DNA of 64,000 nucleotides from Diplosphaera chodatii (Eukaryota; Chlorophyta; Trebouxiophyceae; Prasiolales; Stichococcaceae): NCBI GenBank assembly GCA_032358165.1, contig JAALGY010000052.1, forward strand, positions 2,418,001 through 2,482,000, in the 5' to 3' direction. The notes beneath the pieces were generated by a model that was not told the DNA's origin, ran no database searches, and saw only the letters and a program-made list of their open reading frames with translations. Below are positions 10,748-23,400 of this stretch, piece after piece. Numbering within the stretch: position 1 is the first letter of the stretch; the number at the start of each line of letters is the position of its first letter. Both the position numbers and the translations under genes were made by a program.

Positions 10748-13375
10748 ATGAGCACCAAGGTAGGTGACACATGCGGAGCCTTGCAGAGCAGCGGCTGTGC
10801 TGACTAAGCTTGACAAATACTGCAGGGTGCCCAGAGTCGGGACTCACTGACTGCAACCTGCTTCGTCTCATGATGACTTGCTGAATCAGACCTGATTTTG
10901 CGACACCACGCCGCGCAAGCCGTTGCAATTAGACCTCTGATTGTTTTGACATTGCCGCAACACACAGCAGTGCTGTGTTCACAAACCGATTGCATCAGAT
11001 CACAATCAGCCTGTTGCTTCCCACCAAGCTGTCGTGCACCAAGGTGCACTCCTAGCGGATGCAAAGGAGGCAAACAGACGTCCTGCTGACTTCTGCATGG
11101 CGGGCGTGTCCTTGCACGGTCAGGTGCGGCCCACGTTAACATGCGACCATTGCATGTTCCCCACACTACACATGCATGCTGACGCTTGCCCTGCCGCAGC
11201 ACCAGGGGATCAGGAAGAAACATGTGTGACTATCACATGCTCACGGGACGTGCCTGTGGCTGAATTGGTTTGCGGTGCATGTGGCCTGTTGTCGCGGCTG
11301 CATACCACTAGGGCGCATAGTGCACAAGCCTGTTGCTAACTGCCTGCTGCGCCCCATAGTGCTGCCTGCGTGTTAGCCTGCTGCCTGGCTGCATCCTGCT
11401 CCACTACACATCTTACTCCCCTGCTCGATGTTTGTCGAGGACGTGGTGATATGCTGGCGGCTGCAGGTAGCATGTGCGCCAGCGCGAATGGCTACCAGCA
11501 GCCTTTGCAGCCTGCAGGCATTGCGCGCAAAGTAAGCAGAATCTAATGGATCTAGCTGCCGCCACATGCGTAAGCAAGAGCACATCGAGTAGTGCATAGC
11601 GCAGTCGAACAAGCAGTGCGGTGAGCACCAAGCACGAGTGATGAGTGACATGTGTGAGACGGACAACGCTGTGCCGCTGCAGGTGCATAGTCAACACACC
11701 TACATGTGTTAGGCCCGCCAGCCGCCAGATTCGGAGGCGCGGGCTCCGCGTGGGGCGTGCTGCTTCCAGCCTGGGCCTGCAAGTATCGTGCTCTGCTGCT
11801 CATCAGGAGGAGTCGAAGAGTTCCTCTGATGACTACTGGACCCCTGAAAGGGAGCCGCAGCGGTGAGGCTGTCCCTTAAGCTAGCATCATCGACCGTGGG
11901 GTCGCAGTGCACAGCAGTGGCTCAACCGAAGAGTGGTGCATACACAGCAAAGAGTACTCACCGTAGGCGCTGCACTGCTGCCACTTGTATCTTCCCCAGG
12001 CTCGCCGGCCAACGTGCGCATGCTGACAAACCTGCAGGCGTGCACTGTGCACGCGCACTGAGCGGCAGGCCTTTCAGGATGTACTGCCGTTCTGCCATCG
12101 GCCTGACGTAATCGACTTCCTGCCGACCACGCCGACCACGGCTAGGGCAGAGGCTTATCCGCTCGTCAAGAAGGCAGCCTTCCTCCAGGACCTGGTGGAC
12201 CACTGGGATGGCAATGCCAGCGTGCATGCATACAACGCACCATTCACGGTAATGGCTTGCATTGTTGCCTTTGCGGTGCTGACGCTGCTGGGCGCTGCCT
12301 TCAACCTGCATCCAGCATCAAGTGTCTGACTTGTCAGCAAGGTATATATCACTTACATTGTGCTCACAAAGCGCTGACCTGCTGCTGTGCTACCGCTGTT
12401 TCACAGGAGTATGATATGCCTGTGGGCATGTCGGAGCAGCACTACCCAGAGCGTTGGGTGAGTGCGGTGGCATACTGGGCCATCCTGCACCCATTCAACA
12501 TCTTTGGGCGTGCACTGTACGGAGAAAGCGAAGCGATCATCGCCCAGCTAAACTCCCGGACTGCTGATGTCAAGTCAAATCGTCCAGAAGTGGTGGCCGA
12601 AGACGCACCCGCGCCGATCGCAGACATAAACATGACCTGGCGTGATCGCCTGGTTATCACAGGCAAGAACTTGGCCCGACTGATTCCGCAGTACATCCTC
12701 TGCCAGAGCTGCCTGCTATTGCATGCCCGACGGGTGAGCGTATCACTAGCAGTCAGATACGAGCCTTGAAGTCGCACTGTGCGCTGCGCCGCTGCTGGGA
12801 CAAACTGCTTGTTCCTTCCAGCAGCCTGCACTGCGGGGTTGATTGCACGAGCAGTTGACTGACGCAAGCTCTCTTGTTGCTGTGCAGTCGAGCTGAAGTC
12901 TGGCAGAACCCTCAGCTTCCCTGAGGACGTGCCAACCCACCAGGTGGCGACAGCTGCACTGCAGATGGACACCACAAGGGAGGGCCATAAAGCAGAGGAC
13001 TGGCCGGCAGCGCAGCAGCTCATCAATCAGGTGCAGCAGCAGTATCCGAAGTGCGATGTGCACATCAGCCACGCAGTGGACCAGGTGTGCGGCCAGCTCA
13101 CGTACGACGGGCAGTCGCCCAGCTTCGGACTGCTGGGGAACCTCTGGCAGTGGGTGGCTATCACCAACATCCCAGACTGGCTGCTGCGCGCCTGCTGGGA
13201 AGACAGCCTGCCAGATGCGGAGCTGCGGCAGCTGCTGCGAGACCACATCGGCAGCAGGCGGCTGTGCATCACCAGGGTGTACAGCACCTACGAGCCCGAT
13301 CAGCCACTGCGGCTGTTCCGTGCCACATCGGAACTGGCACGCAAAGTCAGCCGCATTCGCGATGGCCCCCCATAG
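10748..13375 (+). CDS. Unrecognised soluble protein of about 377 residues
   Basis: I do not recognise the family. Well supported exons are 12038-12248, 12407-12733 and 12888-13375 (stop TAG). They carry coding-like sequence such as FLPTTPTTARAEAYPLVKKA, PVGMSEQHYPERWVSAVAYW, WRDRLVITGKNLARLIP and LLGNLWQWVAITNIPDWLLR. Keeping phase between the last two needs a 16-nt microexon, proposed at 12822-12837. Upstream pieces are tentative: 11807-11862 (acidic and serine-rich, ending DDYWTPEREPQ), 11200-11223, and a start exon 10748-10759 (ATG followed by a strong GTAGGT donor). The full join is 1,134 nt and stays in frame. No membrane segment is predicted: a hydrophobic stretch seen in an open frame at about 12249-12310 falls in the intron between exons 12038-12248 and 12407-12733. 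There is no signal peptide, and Trp/Leu-rich helices dominate the C-terminal half. Function unknown. Confidence 0.55.
12822..12837 (+). other. Candidate 16-nt microexon of the 10.7-13.4 kb gene
   Basis: Flanked by a TTCCTTCCAG acceptor and a GT donor. Its length (1 mod 3) is exactly what is needed to join the phase-0 exon ending at 12733 to the exon starting at 12888, which needs one extra base. Without it the downstream frame hits a stop at once. Inferred from phase only. Confidence 0.4.
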
Positions 13376-14261
13376 GCAGTCCAGATACCCCGCTAAGCAG
13401 CTGAGCCCGATGGAAGCATGGGCGAGCAGAGGCGCAGGTTCAACATCTGGCGCTGCATTGCTCGCAGTGGCAACCACAGTCCGATCTGCATGTAGTTCTC
13501 AGGCAGCTCGCAGGTGCCAAAACCCCATGCAGCAGGTCACACGCCAGCCACTTGTTACAGTAGACACTGGCGTCTTGCCACGGGATTGCGATCTTGCTGT
13601 GCAGTGCAAAAGATGGCCTGTCCGCGAAACAATGACGCTTCACTCGGTCCTGACATGGTGTGAGAGAAGTACCTGCTGATAGCTGACCATTGGCTTGGCG
13701 CACTCTGGAAACGCCCCTGCGGCATGCGATGCTGCCAGCTAGCACGTATCTGTACCGCCACCCGTGGCACCGTCTGCTGTCGCAGCATGCATCCCAACAC
13801 CTGGCACGCACGCCCGCTGCTCAGCAGATGTATTTCATGGCATAAGCAACTTCGTTGCTGAGACACTGGGCACCCATATTGCCATGCACACGCAGCAAAA
13901 AGTGGTAACGTGAATGTCTTGACGTGAAAGGCGCTGGATGGAATGCAAGCCCTGCACACAGCATTGAGGCACTCCAGCGAGAATATTGTACCGCCAGTTT
14001 GTTGCCAAATGCTTGACCGGTCACATGGGATGTAGGCATTCCCCGATGTAGGGGTAGTTGAAAAACTTCTTAACTACCCCTGCCCAATGCCTCTGCATCT
14101 GAGATCTTTTCAGTGCGATCTAAACGCTCCTCTTTGCCATGCGAACCACCATGCACAATCTGAGTGTCATGTGTGCGTGATTGTGTGTACATTACCGTGG
14201 TCAGCAGCGCTGCGAACTCTGCGTAGCAGAAGGTTCTGCAGTTGGTTGCTGCGTGCGAGTC
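13376..14261. other. Intergenic region with hairpin, between two plus-strand genes
   Basis: It holds the 3' end of the upstream gene and the promoter of the kinase-like gene. The only structure seen is the inverted repeat at 14050-14081, listed separately. No protein motif was recognised in either strand. Confidence 0.4.
14050..14081. repeat. Perfect 10-bp inverted repeat (hairpin), 12-nt loop
   Basis: Arms AGGGGTAGTT (14050-14059) and AACTACCCCT (14072-14081) are exact reverse complements around a 12-nt A/T-rich loop. The loop can pair three further bases with a small bulge. It lies about 180 bp upstream of the kinase-like start codon. Role unknown: it could be a remnant of a small inverted-repeat element or a regulatory site. 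Confidence 0.6.
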
Positions 14262-16870
14262 ATGGCCACTCAGCGGGTTTTGGGGATTTCATGGCTGTCA
14301 TCAGCTCGCCAGGCCAGGCGTGGCCTGACAGGTGGGGTGGTGCGACAGTCGGGCAGGTCGCTAGCCCATAGGCGGCCGGGGTCCCCAACCATCGCCACCC
14401 AGCAGAGTAGCCCTGGCGCCAGCATGTCCGCTGGTATCCCGCCCATCATGGCGTCCCAAAACATAGGCCAACTGCTTCCTCACGAGTACCTCTTCTCGGA
14501 TGGCCCGGAGTTTGCCGCTCACGCTGTGCTTCCCAGCGTCAGTGACAGCGATGTGAGCCTGGCCTGTGAGGCTGGCACACTGCCGAGGCTGCACTACACA
14601 GAGGGTCCTGGTGCCGTCAGGGGCCGCCCTGCTATCATCAGGACGGCGTCTTTGGGTCCTCACCCCTATGCAGCCGATGAGGTCCTCTCAGAGGTGTGCA
14701 CATATCCTGCAGCAACACAATCTGCACCCCACTGTGCCGACCCCTCTCAGTGCAGCTTGCATGCATTGTGCTCAGTTTGTGCGCCTCAGAGTGATGGGAG
14801 TCGTGGGCATTGCAGGTCAGGGCATACAAGCAGCTGGCGGCCCTGCAGGGTGACTGTCTCCCGGTGCTGGAGGCCGCGGGTCTTTTCGGAGATAATGGCG
14901 TCATTGTGGCCGTCAGTGGTGTTCAGCACACCGGTGCTGACGCCCAGCCAGCCGACGTGTCGCCTCAGACGCTTTGGGATGCACTAGACAGCCTGCAGTG
15001 CATCCATGACTGTGGCGTGCTGTATGGCCGCCTGGATACGCGCAGCCTTTTGGTCCAGCAGCGCCCTCAGGTGGGCCTCGTGGTCTGTGTTTGTGTGCTT
15101 TGTGCTGTGTTGGTCACATGTGTGCGGCCAAACTTCCAGCATTCATGCATATGGGTGCTCTGCTTCTCCAGCCCTGGGGCTGTAGACCTCAGGCTCCTTC
15201 GCCGCAGTGCATATTGTTGTCACGGCAGGACTGTGTACGCAATGGTGACGCTGCTGCAAGCCACGCCAGCGGCAGCAAGCTCCTGTGGGCGGACTTCCGC
15301 CATGCGCGGATCATCCCAGAGCTGGACCGCCATTCTCCAGCTGCACAGGTGCCTCGTCTCCTGAAGGAGGATCGATGTGTGGTGCTTCTCCCAATCCTTG
15401 GCTGGACCTGCACACAGCATTGGCATGGCTGCACTGTCCGTGTTGCACACCACTGAGGATGGTGCACTGCACGCTCCTCAGCTTTGAGGTGGGCATGAAA
15501 GCCAATTGGTGTCGTCCAGCACACAGCTATGCAGGGTGCAGATGGCCTGCGCACCTAGGCATGCACATTTACAGGCCTGCCCAGAGCATGAACCCCTGCT
15601 TTCAATGTGCAGCATTGTGCAGCTCATGTGAAGTGATGTGGCTGCTGCCATTGCAGGACGAGGCATTCTTGGCAGCGCTGTGGCTGGGTGTGCCAGATTG
15701 GGCCCATGCCCACCTGCTGCAAGCAGCCAGCATGCCGGACAGCATCTGCAATTATGCGTCCTCTCCCAGCGGCAGCAGGCCCGGCAAAGAACGGACCCTG
15801 GCAGCCTTGCTGAGGCCATTTCCACAAAACCAGCTGCAGCTCGGCCGGCAGCTTGAAGTCGCCACCAACGACAAATGCGCCCTGTGTCGGGGCACCATCA
15901 GAGGCCAGTCGGCTGTCATCAAACACTATCACCTGTCATCACCCGGAGAGGCGCTTAAGGCGGCTGCCGAGGTGCGCAAATACAAGCGCCTGTATGCCAT
16001 GTGTGCAAAACCAGGGGCCTCTTATTAGCAAGGGCTGCATACTGCTATGTCGCCTCACATGCTGTTTGAAGTATGTCATTGGTTGCTAAACCTACCCGCC
16101 ATTGACAATGCACACCGCAGGTTCTGGCCTACCAGCAGCTCGACAGCCTCCAGGGCGATTGTGTGCCGCGGCTCCTTGCATACGGGACCATCAATCATGG
16201 CCGCAGTGCATTCCTTGCCTTGTCAGATGCTGGCACGAGCATGCAGGACCTGGTGCTGCAGTGCGATGCGCTGCTGGACGATCACATCCTCACCCAGCAG
16301 GTGTGTCATGATGCTGAACATGTTGGTTCCAGCAGAAGCATGAACGTCCACCATGCTGTCCTCGTCCCATCCATGGAGCATAATACTTCTGGCGTGCCTG
16401 ATGGCGGCATGGCATCCAACATCTGCCTGAAAGAGTGCACCAGTTCTGGCAGGAACGCACGGCCGCGATGCAGGCGCTGGCAGCCATACATGACAGGGGC
16501 GTGCTGCACGGCGATATCCTGCCCCGCAACCTGTTGGTGCAGCGCAGCCTGGTGTGCATCGCATGCAGACCTCGCTGCTGACCTTGCCATGTGGCACTCT
16601 TGAGTGTCAGTGCTCGTTGTAAGCTGTTATAGGGCACAGTGCTGGCAGCGTCTGAATGCCACTATTCCGTGTCAACTGCAGGGCAATAGCAGGGTGATGT
16701 GGCTCGACTTTGCCAACAGCTCGATCCTTCCGGGAATGGACCGCAGCTCCCGCCTGGCGCAGAAGGAGCAGTATGAGGCAGAGGCGTGCTGCCACCATGC
16801 GGACGTGGTGCTTAGGCAGCGTGTCGGCAACCTAGCACGGAAGGCTCAGGAACCGACCGTGGTGCTTTGA
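14262..16870 (+). CDS. Tandem pseudokinase-kinase fusion protein (protein-kinase-like fold)
   Basis: Seven exons, 14262-14693, 14816-15070, 15229-15348, 15657-15971, 16121-16300, 16453-16551 and 16682-16870, join in frame to 529 residues. Two copies of a kinase-like fold follow each other. The second keeps the expected key residues: lysine in SAVIK (about 358), HGDILPRNLLV (Asp about 455, Asn about 459) and WLDFA (Asp about 476). This resembles the HGD-type atypical kinases rather than classical HRD kinases. The first is degenerate: AIIR replaces the lysine, YGRLDTRS replaces HGD and its Asn, and WADFR is all that remains of the metal loop. The segments VRAYKQLAALQGDC and VLAYQQLDSLQGDC begin matching exons in the two halves, each after a GAG/GTG donor, so an ancestral spliced gene was duplicated. 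The substrate is unknown. The start ATG opens a basic, Ser-rich leader of about 60 residues that could be an organelle targeting peptide. Confidence 0.85.
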
Positions 16871-17429
16871 GCAGTAAAGCGGCTGTAGACTAGCAACATG
16901 TGTGTTCTGCGACTGTGGAAGCGATAGCATGTACCAAAATAGCGCAGGTTTCAGCATTCAGAGCTGCATGGGAACACAGTCTGGCGCTAGTATGGCATTG
17001 GTTTATCAGCCCTACATGGCTGCTGCTGTGCGCTGCTGTCTTTGCATCGAGGTTGATATTTGATACGGGAGGAAGTGGTGTGCATTAGAGTCTGGTGAAT
17101 GATACGAGAAAAGTGGTGTGCGAATACATGATTACAATGACACACAGGACAAATTAAAAAAGGCTGGTTGTCTTGTGCTGGGTCCGCAGCACTACACACG
17201 CCTATGTGCTGTGTAGCTCACACATGCGTTCCACCACACTTGTCATGAGATCCAGTCGCCACTCACCAAATGTCATGGCCTGCACCGCCTGCTACACTGT
17301 ACACATCCTCAGCAATGGACATTGCATGCAGCAGTGCACATTGCTAGGCAGTGCTAGGCATCTACAGCATTCCACTGCTTCTGGCCCAAAGACTATCAGA
17401 GAGGTGAGGCACACGCCAGCACTGCGCAT
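16871..17429. other. Convergent 3' region between kinase-like gene and TFIIIC-like gene
   Basis: Both flanking genes end here (stops at 16870 and 17430), so this holds two 3' UTRs. A TGTAA green-algal polyadenylation motif lies on the minus strand at 17136-17132, about 295 nt past the minus-strand stop. No further feature seen. Confidence 0.45.
17132..17136 (-). other. Candidate TGTAA polyadenylation signal for the TFIIIC-like gene
   Basis: TGTAA is the usual chlorophyte polyadenylation signal. This copy is on the coding strand of the minus gene, in a locally AT-rich stretch at a plausible distance from the stop. A 5-bp motif is weak evidence. Confidence 0.3.
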
Positions 17430-20400
17430 CTAAAGCCCAGTTCCTGGTAGCACAGTAGGTGGCATTGGTGGCACGGCGCGCAGGCTGCACACCGCACACT
17501 GTAGCACGCTAGCACGTGGTTTTACATCGGCGCCGCCACCGCCCAGCTGCAAACCCGCCTGGCAGGGTCGGTCGCAAGCATTACAGCCCCACCCTGCAGC
17601 AGCAGGGTCCTGCGGCGCCGCAGGTTCTGCATCAGCCGCTGCCGCGCCGCCGCCAGCCGCCGCCGGCGCCGCACGCCCACCCTGCAGCAGCACGGCTTCC
17701 AGCGCCGCCAGGCGGCTGGCCCCAGCCCCACCCTGCAGCGGGCGCATGCAGCCTGATGCCACCCGACGTCTCCATTCGGCACGCCAGCCAATTGGTGGGG
17801 GGACCCACCCGTCTCAGCAACGCCAGACAGTTTACGCCGTAGACAGTGTCGCCGCATGACAGGGTATGTCGCAGTGCACCAGCACGCAGGTTCAGGTCGG
17901 CACCTGCTGCAGGCGCGGCAGCATGTGCCGCAGCGCCGCCGCGGCACTGGCGCAGCGGCGCTGTGACGCGCGCTCGGCACCGGCGCCGCGGTCGTCGCTG
18001 TCCGCCATGGCCGCAGACTCGTACGGAGCCAGGGCAGCGTCCAGTGCCTGCGGTACGGTACACACTAGGTGTCGTGAGTCCCGATTGCATTTGTTCCGGT
18101 GCCGACATGCGCGAGCCCATCACGCGTGCGCTGCTCACTGACAGGCAGCCGCCCGCTCAACATGCTGAACGCCTGCTGTAAAGGTGCCAACGTGCTGTCA
18201 CTGCAAGCTCACACCTTTCCGAACTCAGACAAGCGGCTCACCTTGGACGCGATCTGCCGTGCCGCAGCTGCAGCATCCTCGGCAGCCGGGGCTGTGGCAC
18301 TTGCAACTGCAGCCGGCGCTGCCTGCAGAGTGGCACGCACCGTGTGCAGTGAGCACAAGCAGATGAGAGCCTGTGGATACCAGCTGTATGGCTGACACGT
18401 GGGCTGGCACGCTGTCTTCACAACGTCCCCATGTGCAGCTGCGCAGCATACATCTGTATGCTGCCCTGCACAGAGAACCTATTTCCTACAGCAGCCTGGC
18501 GGGGTGTTGCCTACGGCCGGCCTGTGCATCTGTGAACACCTGTTCTGACGCGGCAGCCGCCCCATCAGCAGCTTCGCCGTCCTCCTGCTGCGGGGTGCGC
18601 GGCGCAAACGCCGGCAGCCGCGGCTGCGGCGGCACCGAGCCCGCCCCGTGCCGCGGCAGCAGCTTGCTCCTTCCCGCCTCCACGCCCGCCAGCGCGGCCG
18701 CCGCCTCCCACAGCGCCGCCGCCGGCGGCACAGCGCCCCAGGGCACCGCCATGTCCGCAGGACTCTTGCCGCCGCCGCCGCCGCCATCACCGATGCGGGC
18801 CTCGCTTCCTGCTGCCTTGCCGCTCCCCGCGCGCCCGCCTCCAGAGCCGCTGCCGCCGTCCGCGGCTCTGCTGACCGCCGCGGCGGCGCGTCGCAGCCAG
18901 GGCAGCCGCGCCGCCAGCTCTGCTGTGCCGCCGGGGGGCACGTCGCCGCCGCCCAGCCACGCAAGCTCCACGGTCCCCTGTATGCGCCTGTTTGGCCCCG
19001 TGCGCCTGCCAGCACGGAAAATTCAAATCTTTCGGCACTGTGGGACTGCAGACCAGCGCCTTTGCCTCGACATAGCCTCATGAGGCCGCAGTGCGTGTGC
19101 GTGCCAAAAGTATGCTGCTGTTGGGTGTCATGTGCGATGAGGCACGCTCGCCAACCCTGACACGATCCTCAGCCCAACCACGGATCGCTGGAGATCCAAC
19201 ACAGATCTGGCTCAGTGCAGCAGCAAACCCAGGTCCCACGGTTGGTCAGGACTGAGTGGAGGGTGTTGCGAGCGTCCAGCGCACCTGGCGGCGGGCACGC
19301 CGTGGGCCGTGCGCGCCACCGCCGCAAACAGCCCGCCGGGCGACAGCGCCAGCCCTGTAGCGCCGGCGGTCGGGCCGGAGGCCGCGCCGCCTGCTGGGCC
19401 ACCGCCCGCCAGCTGTATTGCTGATGACTGCTTTGCCTCTGAGACGGCAGCGCCTGCAACAGCATCAGTGACGAGTCCTGTTCTCGGCACAATTGAGATG
19501 GTCATGGTGCCTGTTCATCAGTGCCTATATGTGCCTGTGTCACTGCTGCCGAGGCATGTGACTTGTTGAGTGCACACCAAGGATGCCTGTTTGAGGCGCA
19601 CCAGTCGCAGCATTCCAGCGGGCGGCACCACCATCGGCGCCGCAGCTGGTGACACAGCCTGCTGCAATCCCGACACCGGTGACCGAAGCGGAGCCGTGCG
19701 TCACAACTGCTGTGTTGCCACCCACTGCACGCATAGGGCAACACATCTGAGGAGGAACCCACGGCCTGCTGGTGAAAGCATGTCGAGGGTGACTGGCAGG
19801 CTGCACACATCTCTCGCTGCTGCTGCGGGGGCAAGCGGGCTGCCACTGGCGGCAGGTGCGACCGCATAACTGCATGCAGCCCGTGGTGCCACATACCTGC
19901 GGGCTGCAGACGCAGCTCTGCGCCCTCAGCCAGCAGCCGCCCGTGCCACAGCGCCAGCATGCCAGCATGCTTGCCAGCCGCGACTGTCACCTGCCATGCA
20001 CCACCTGCAGGGGCGACCAGCCAAGCTCTTTGAGGTCGGACTGGGGATGATGAGAAAGTCTTGCCGGCAACTCCGATCCAAGATGCTTTGTGGCAGCTTC
20101 TGATCACAGCAATATGGGCAGACGGCTCCGACTGCAGTTATGCTGCAGGACAATGGACCTACCGTCTTCCGACGACGGGGCGCAGGCAGCAGCCAGGCTG
20201 AGCACGCTGCGCATGTCGGGCGGCACGACCCGCCCAAGGGGCCGCAGCATCTGCGAGCCACCGCTGTCAGTGTCCCCTGCAGAGCCAAGGCTGTTGCTGA
20301 GCTGCGCAGCATCTGCGCCGAAGAGTGTCACGCTGCCGTCGGCGCAGCCGGCAGCCAGCACAAGCGCTGCAGGGCTGCCGTCAGCAGTCGGCGCCGCCGC

Positions 20401-23400
20401 CCACGCCACAGACGTGACAGGGCAGGATGCTGCAACTCGGCAGACGTTCACCTGTGGCATAGCAGGGCGAAGACTGTCGAGCAGCTGGGAGATGCAGGTT
20501 CGGGTATTCCGAAGCTAGCTCAGCATCTGCTCAAGACTTGATTAGGATTCCACAAATGTTGTATCCGGCAGTGACGTTAGAGGGGGCAACGTGGTCAAAG
20601 CCGTCACCAGCTGCACATCTGGGGCCGCCACCCGCTGGAGGGTGTACACAGCTGGCAGCCGCAGCCGCCACAGCCACACCAGGCCGCCCGCGGTGCCGGC
20701 CGCCAGAAGCACGGCCCGCTTGCTGCTGCCACCAGAGCCCGCCGCCGCATCGCCGGCGGCGCCAACACTGCCAGCTCCCACCGACGCCATGTTGCTGTCA
20801 GCGTCGGCTGCGGTGGACGCAAAGACTGGAGACCAGGCTGCACATAGAGCCGCCAGCGCAGGCGGCGGCGGGTCGGGCGTCTCCTTGTTGTCACAAGCGG
20901 GCTGCAGGCGGCCTGCGGTCCACAGGAGCGTGGTTGAGCGACGTGGCACACGACAGGGCACCGATGACCTCCGCGTCCGAATGCGCACCTTCCGCAAAGC
21001 AGCATCACCGCAAAATCAGGTTCACTTTTTAGGGTTTCGAGGCCACCCCAAGCCCGCTCTGACCCACCTGCCGAGCGGCCGTCCCGGGGCACCGCACGCG
21101 GCTGCGGCTTCGGTGGTGCGGCTCCCGCATCCTGCGTCCTTGGCTGCGCGGGCGACGGCCGCGGGCCCCGGGGCACGTCCGCCGCGTCAAACTGCAGCAG
21201 GTCCGTGGAACAGTGATCAGCTCATGTGGTGCACAGCTGCTGGATGTCAGTCGCAGTGCAACGCCGATCCATCTGCACGTCCACCTCTTGCATCTTGGTT
21301 ACAGATTCACTGACTATTGCCTCATTGCCTGCTAGCATATGCTTGTCAAGTGTGCTGCACAAGATAGTCAATCATCTTGTGTTTGTACAGTTTCGTCAGT
21401 GTGCATGAAGTCATCGTGCGGAGACAAGGGGCGGGTATGAGCTTCCGACACGGGATGGGATGCAGATCATCCACCTTGCGTGCGGCGGGCAACAGCGGCA
21501 TCCGCAGCGCATGTGCAGCATCCGGACTCCGCCGCCGCTTCCTGCTGCGGCTGCTGCGCGCACGCGCAGCATCAGAGTCCCCATCGCACTCGCCATCATC
21601 CGCAGCGGCATGGTCGCTGCCTTCCGCCTCGACGGCAGCCTCGCTGCAGCAGAGAAGGGGCCATGAGCACATGGACTGCCTGAATAGCTCGTTGCAGACT
21701 CGCTGGTGGGTGAACCACCCGCGTGCCCAAATGCCGCTGCAGAGGCTTCTTGCTGTCGTGCCAACACTCTGGAAGGATGCCGCATACTCCAATGGCAGCA
21801 CACACTGCGATGCACCTTGAGGGTGATGATGGCTGCACGTCACCAGAGCCCTTGTAGTCGGACGCCGATTTGTCGCCACTGATGCCATCATCATCGCTGA
21901 CGGCAGCAGCCATTGCCTCAGCCGACATCACCGCCTTGCGCTTGCGGGTCGCTGGCAAAACCTGCAGGTTTCAGAACGCATGACGCAGCCACATTCACCT
22001 CCGATGGTTGTCCCTGCCCGCTAGTGTTCGTTGTCAGTAGGTTGCCTGGATTTCAACTCGTCGGCTTTGAGGAAATGTAGACGTATTGACAGCTCTATGC
22101 CGACGACCCGCGAGTGCCTTGTCAAAAGGCAGTTATGCATCTGTGACGATTGGCTGCTGCTTTCCGGACGCACCAGCGGCTGCAGCTGCAGAGACACCTC
22201 TGGCGCGGGGCTGGCCTCAGGGGTCGCGCTGCCGCCGCCGCCGAGCCCGCCGTCGAAGCGGGTCTTGATGACGCGGTTGCGGATCAGCGCCTTGCCCTCC
22301 CGCACCAGCCACTTCTCCGTCAGGCGCAGCGTCGCCATCGCCCCGCCGTGCGCGTGCATCTGCAGAACGTGCAGTGTACCATGTTCACACCTGCAGATAT
22401 CCGTTTGGGCAACACCAAACAGAAGACAAGCACAGAGCAACATGACAGGCAAGCTCGTCGACACGCTTGCAGGTCTTGAAAGCAGGACTCACGATCTCGG
22501 CACGGCAGCGCTCGGCGTTGTCGTTGTCCACCCCCCGCAGGTGCTGCCCCTTGACATAGGCCGGCCGCTGCGCCTCCGGCACCTGGTGACACTCGTGGCA
22601 ACCCTTAACTTCCAGTCGCACGAAGCAAAACAGATCAAGCTGCTGTCTGGGGATGTTCAAGCTGACACGAAGCACATAGCCTGACCAGAGCCTCAATGCG
22701 ACATGGATGAAGAGGCAGGCATGTGACGGCAGACGGGTGTAGCAGACCCACCGCATCCCGCAGCGCCAGCCACCGCTGCAGGAAGGCCCACGGCAGCGCG
22801 CGGCGGGCTGCGGCGGCGTCCGACAGCTCGCACGCCACGAGCGCGGCGGCGGCGTCGAAGTTGGCGGGCACCGTGTACGGCTCCGGCTGGTTGGCGGGCC
22901 GTTTTGCGCCTGGCGGCGCCGCAGCCTCCACAGCGCCCTGCGTTACACACACCTCCACTGCGTCTGCCATGGCAGATTGACACGTTATGCAACCCGGCTG
23001 CTGCAGAGATCCGCTTCCCCCATAGGGCTTTCGTGCTGCAAGCTGCACGGAATTGATGTTGAACACCACACACATATGTCAACGGGTTAGACATCGTAAC
23101 CGGGCGTGGCTTCACCGACAATTGCTGTTTCGCATCACGTGGTGCAAAACGGCTGCAACCGTGGAGGCAGCAGTCCATTAAGGCCGCACCTCCCAGGTGA
23201 GGTGCTCCAGGGCTGGGTCGGTATGACGGTTCCAGACTCTGCGCAGCCTGCACAACCAGCAGCAGTCGGTATTATGGTATGCATGACAGCCAATGCACGT
23301 CTGCATGCCCAACATTTTTCCTGTTTGTGTCTAGCAATGACCTCTTTGCATCAAGGGTGGCCAGCGTCGAGAGGGTGTCGTCATTCAGCACCGGCTCACC

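Noticed and set aside
23178..23190. In-frame TAA just after LEHLTWEVRP as the end of the Agenet gene
   Set aside because: A GAG/GTGCGG donor precedes the stop, and the next exon (from 22937) continues in the same phase with a second copy of the same domain.
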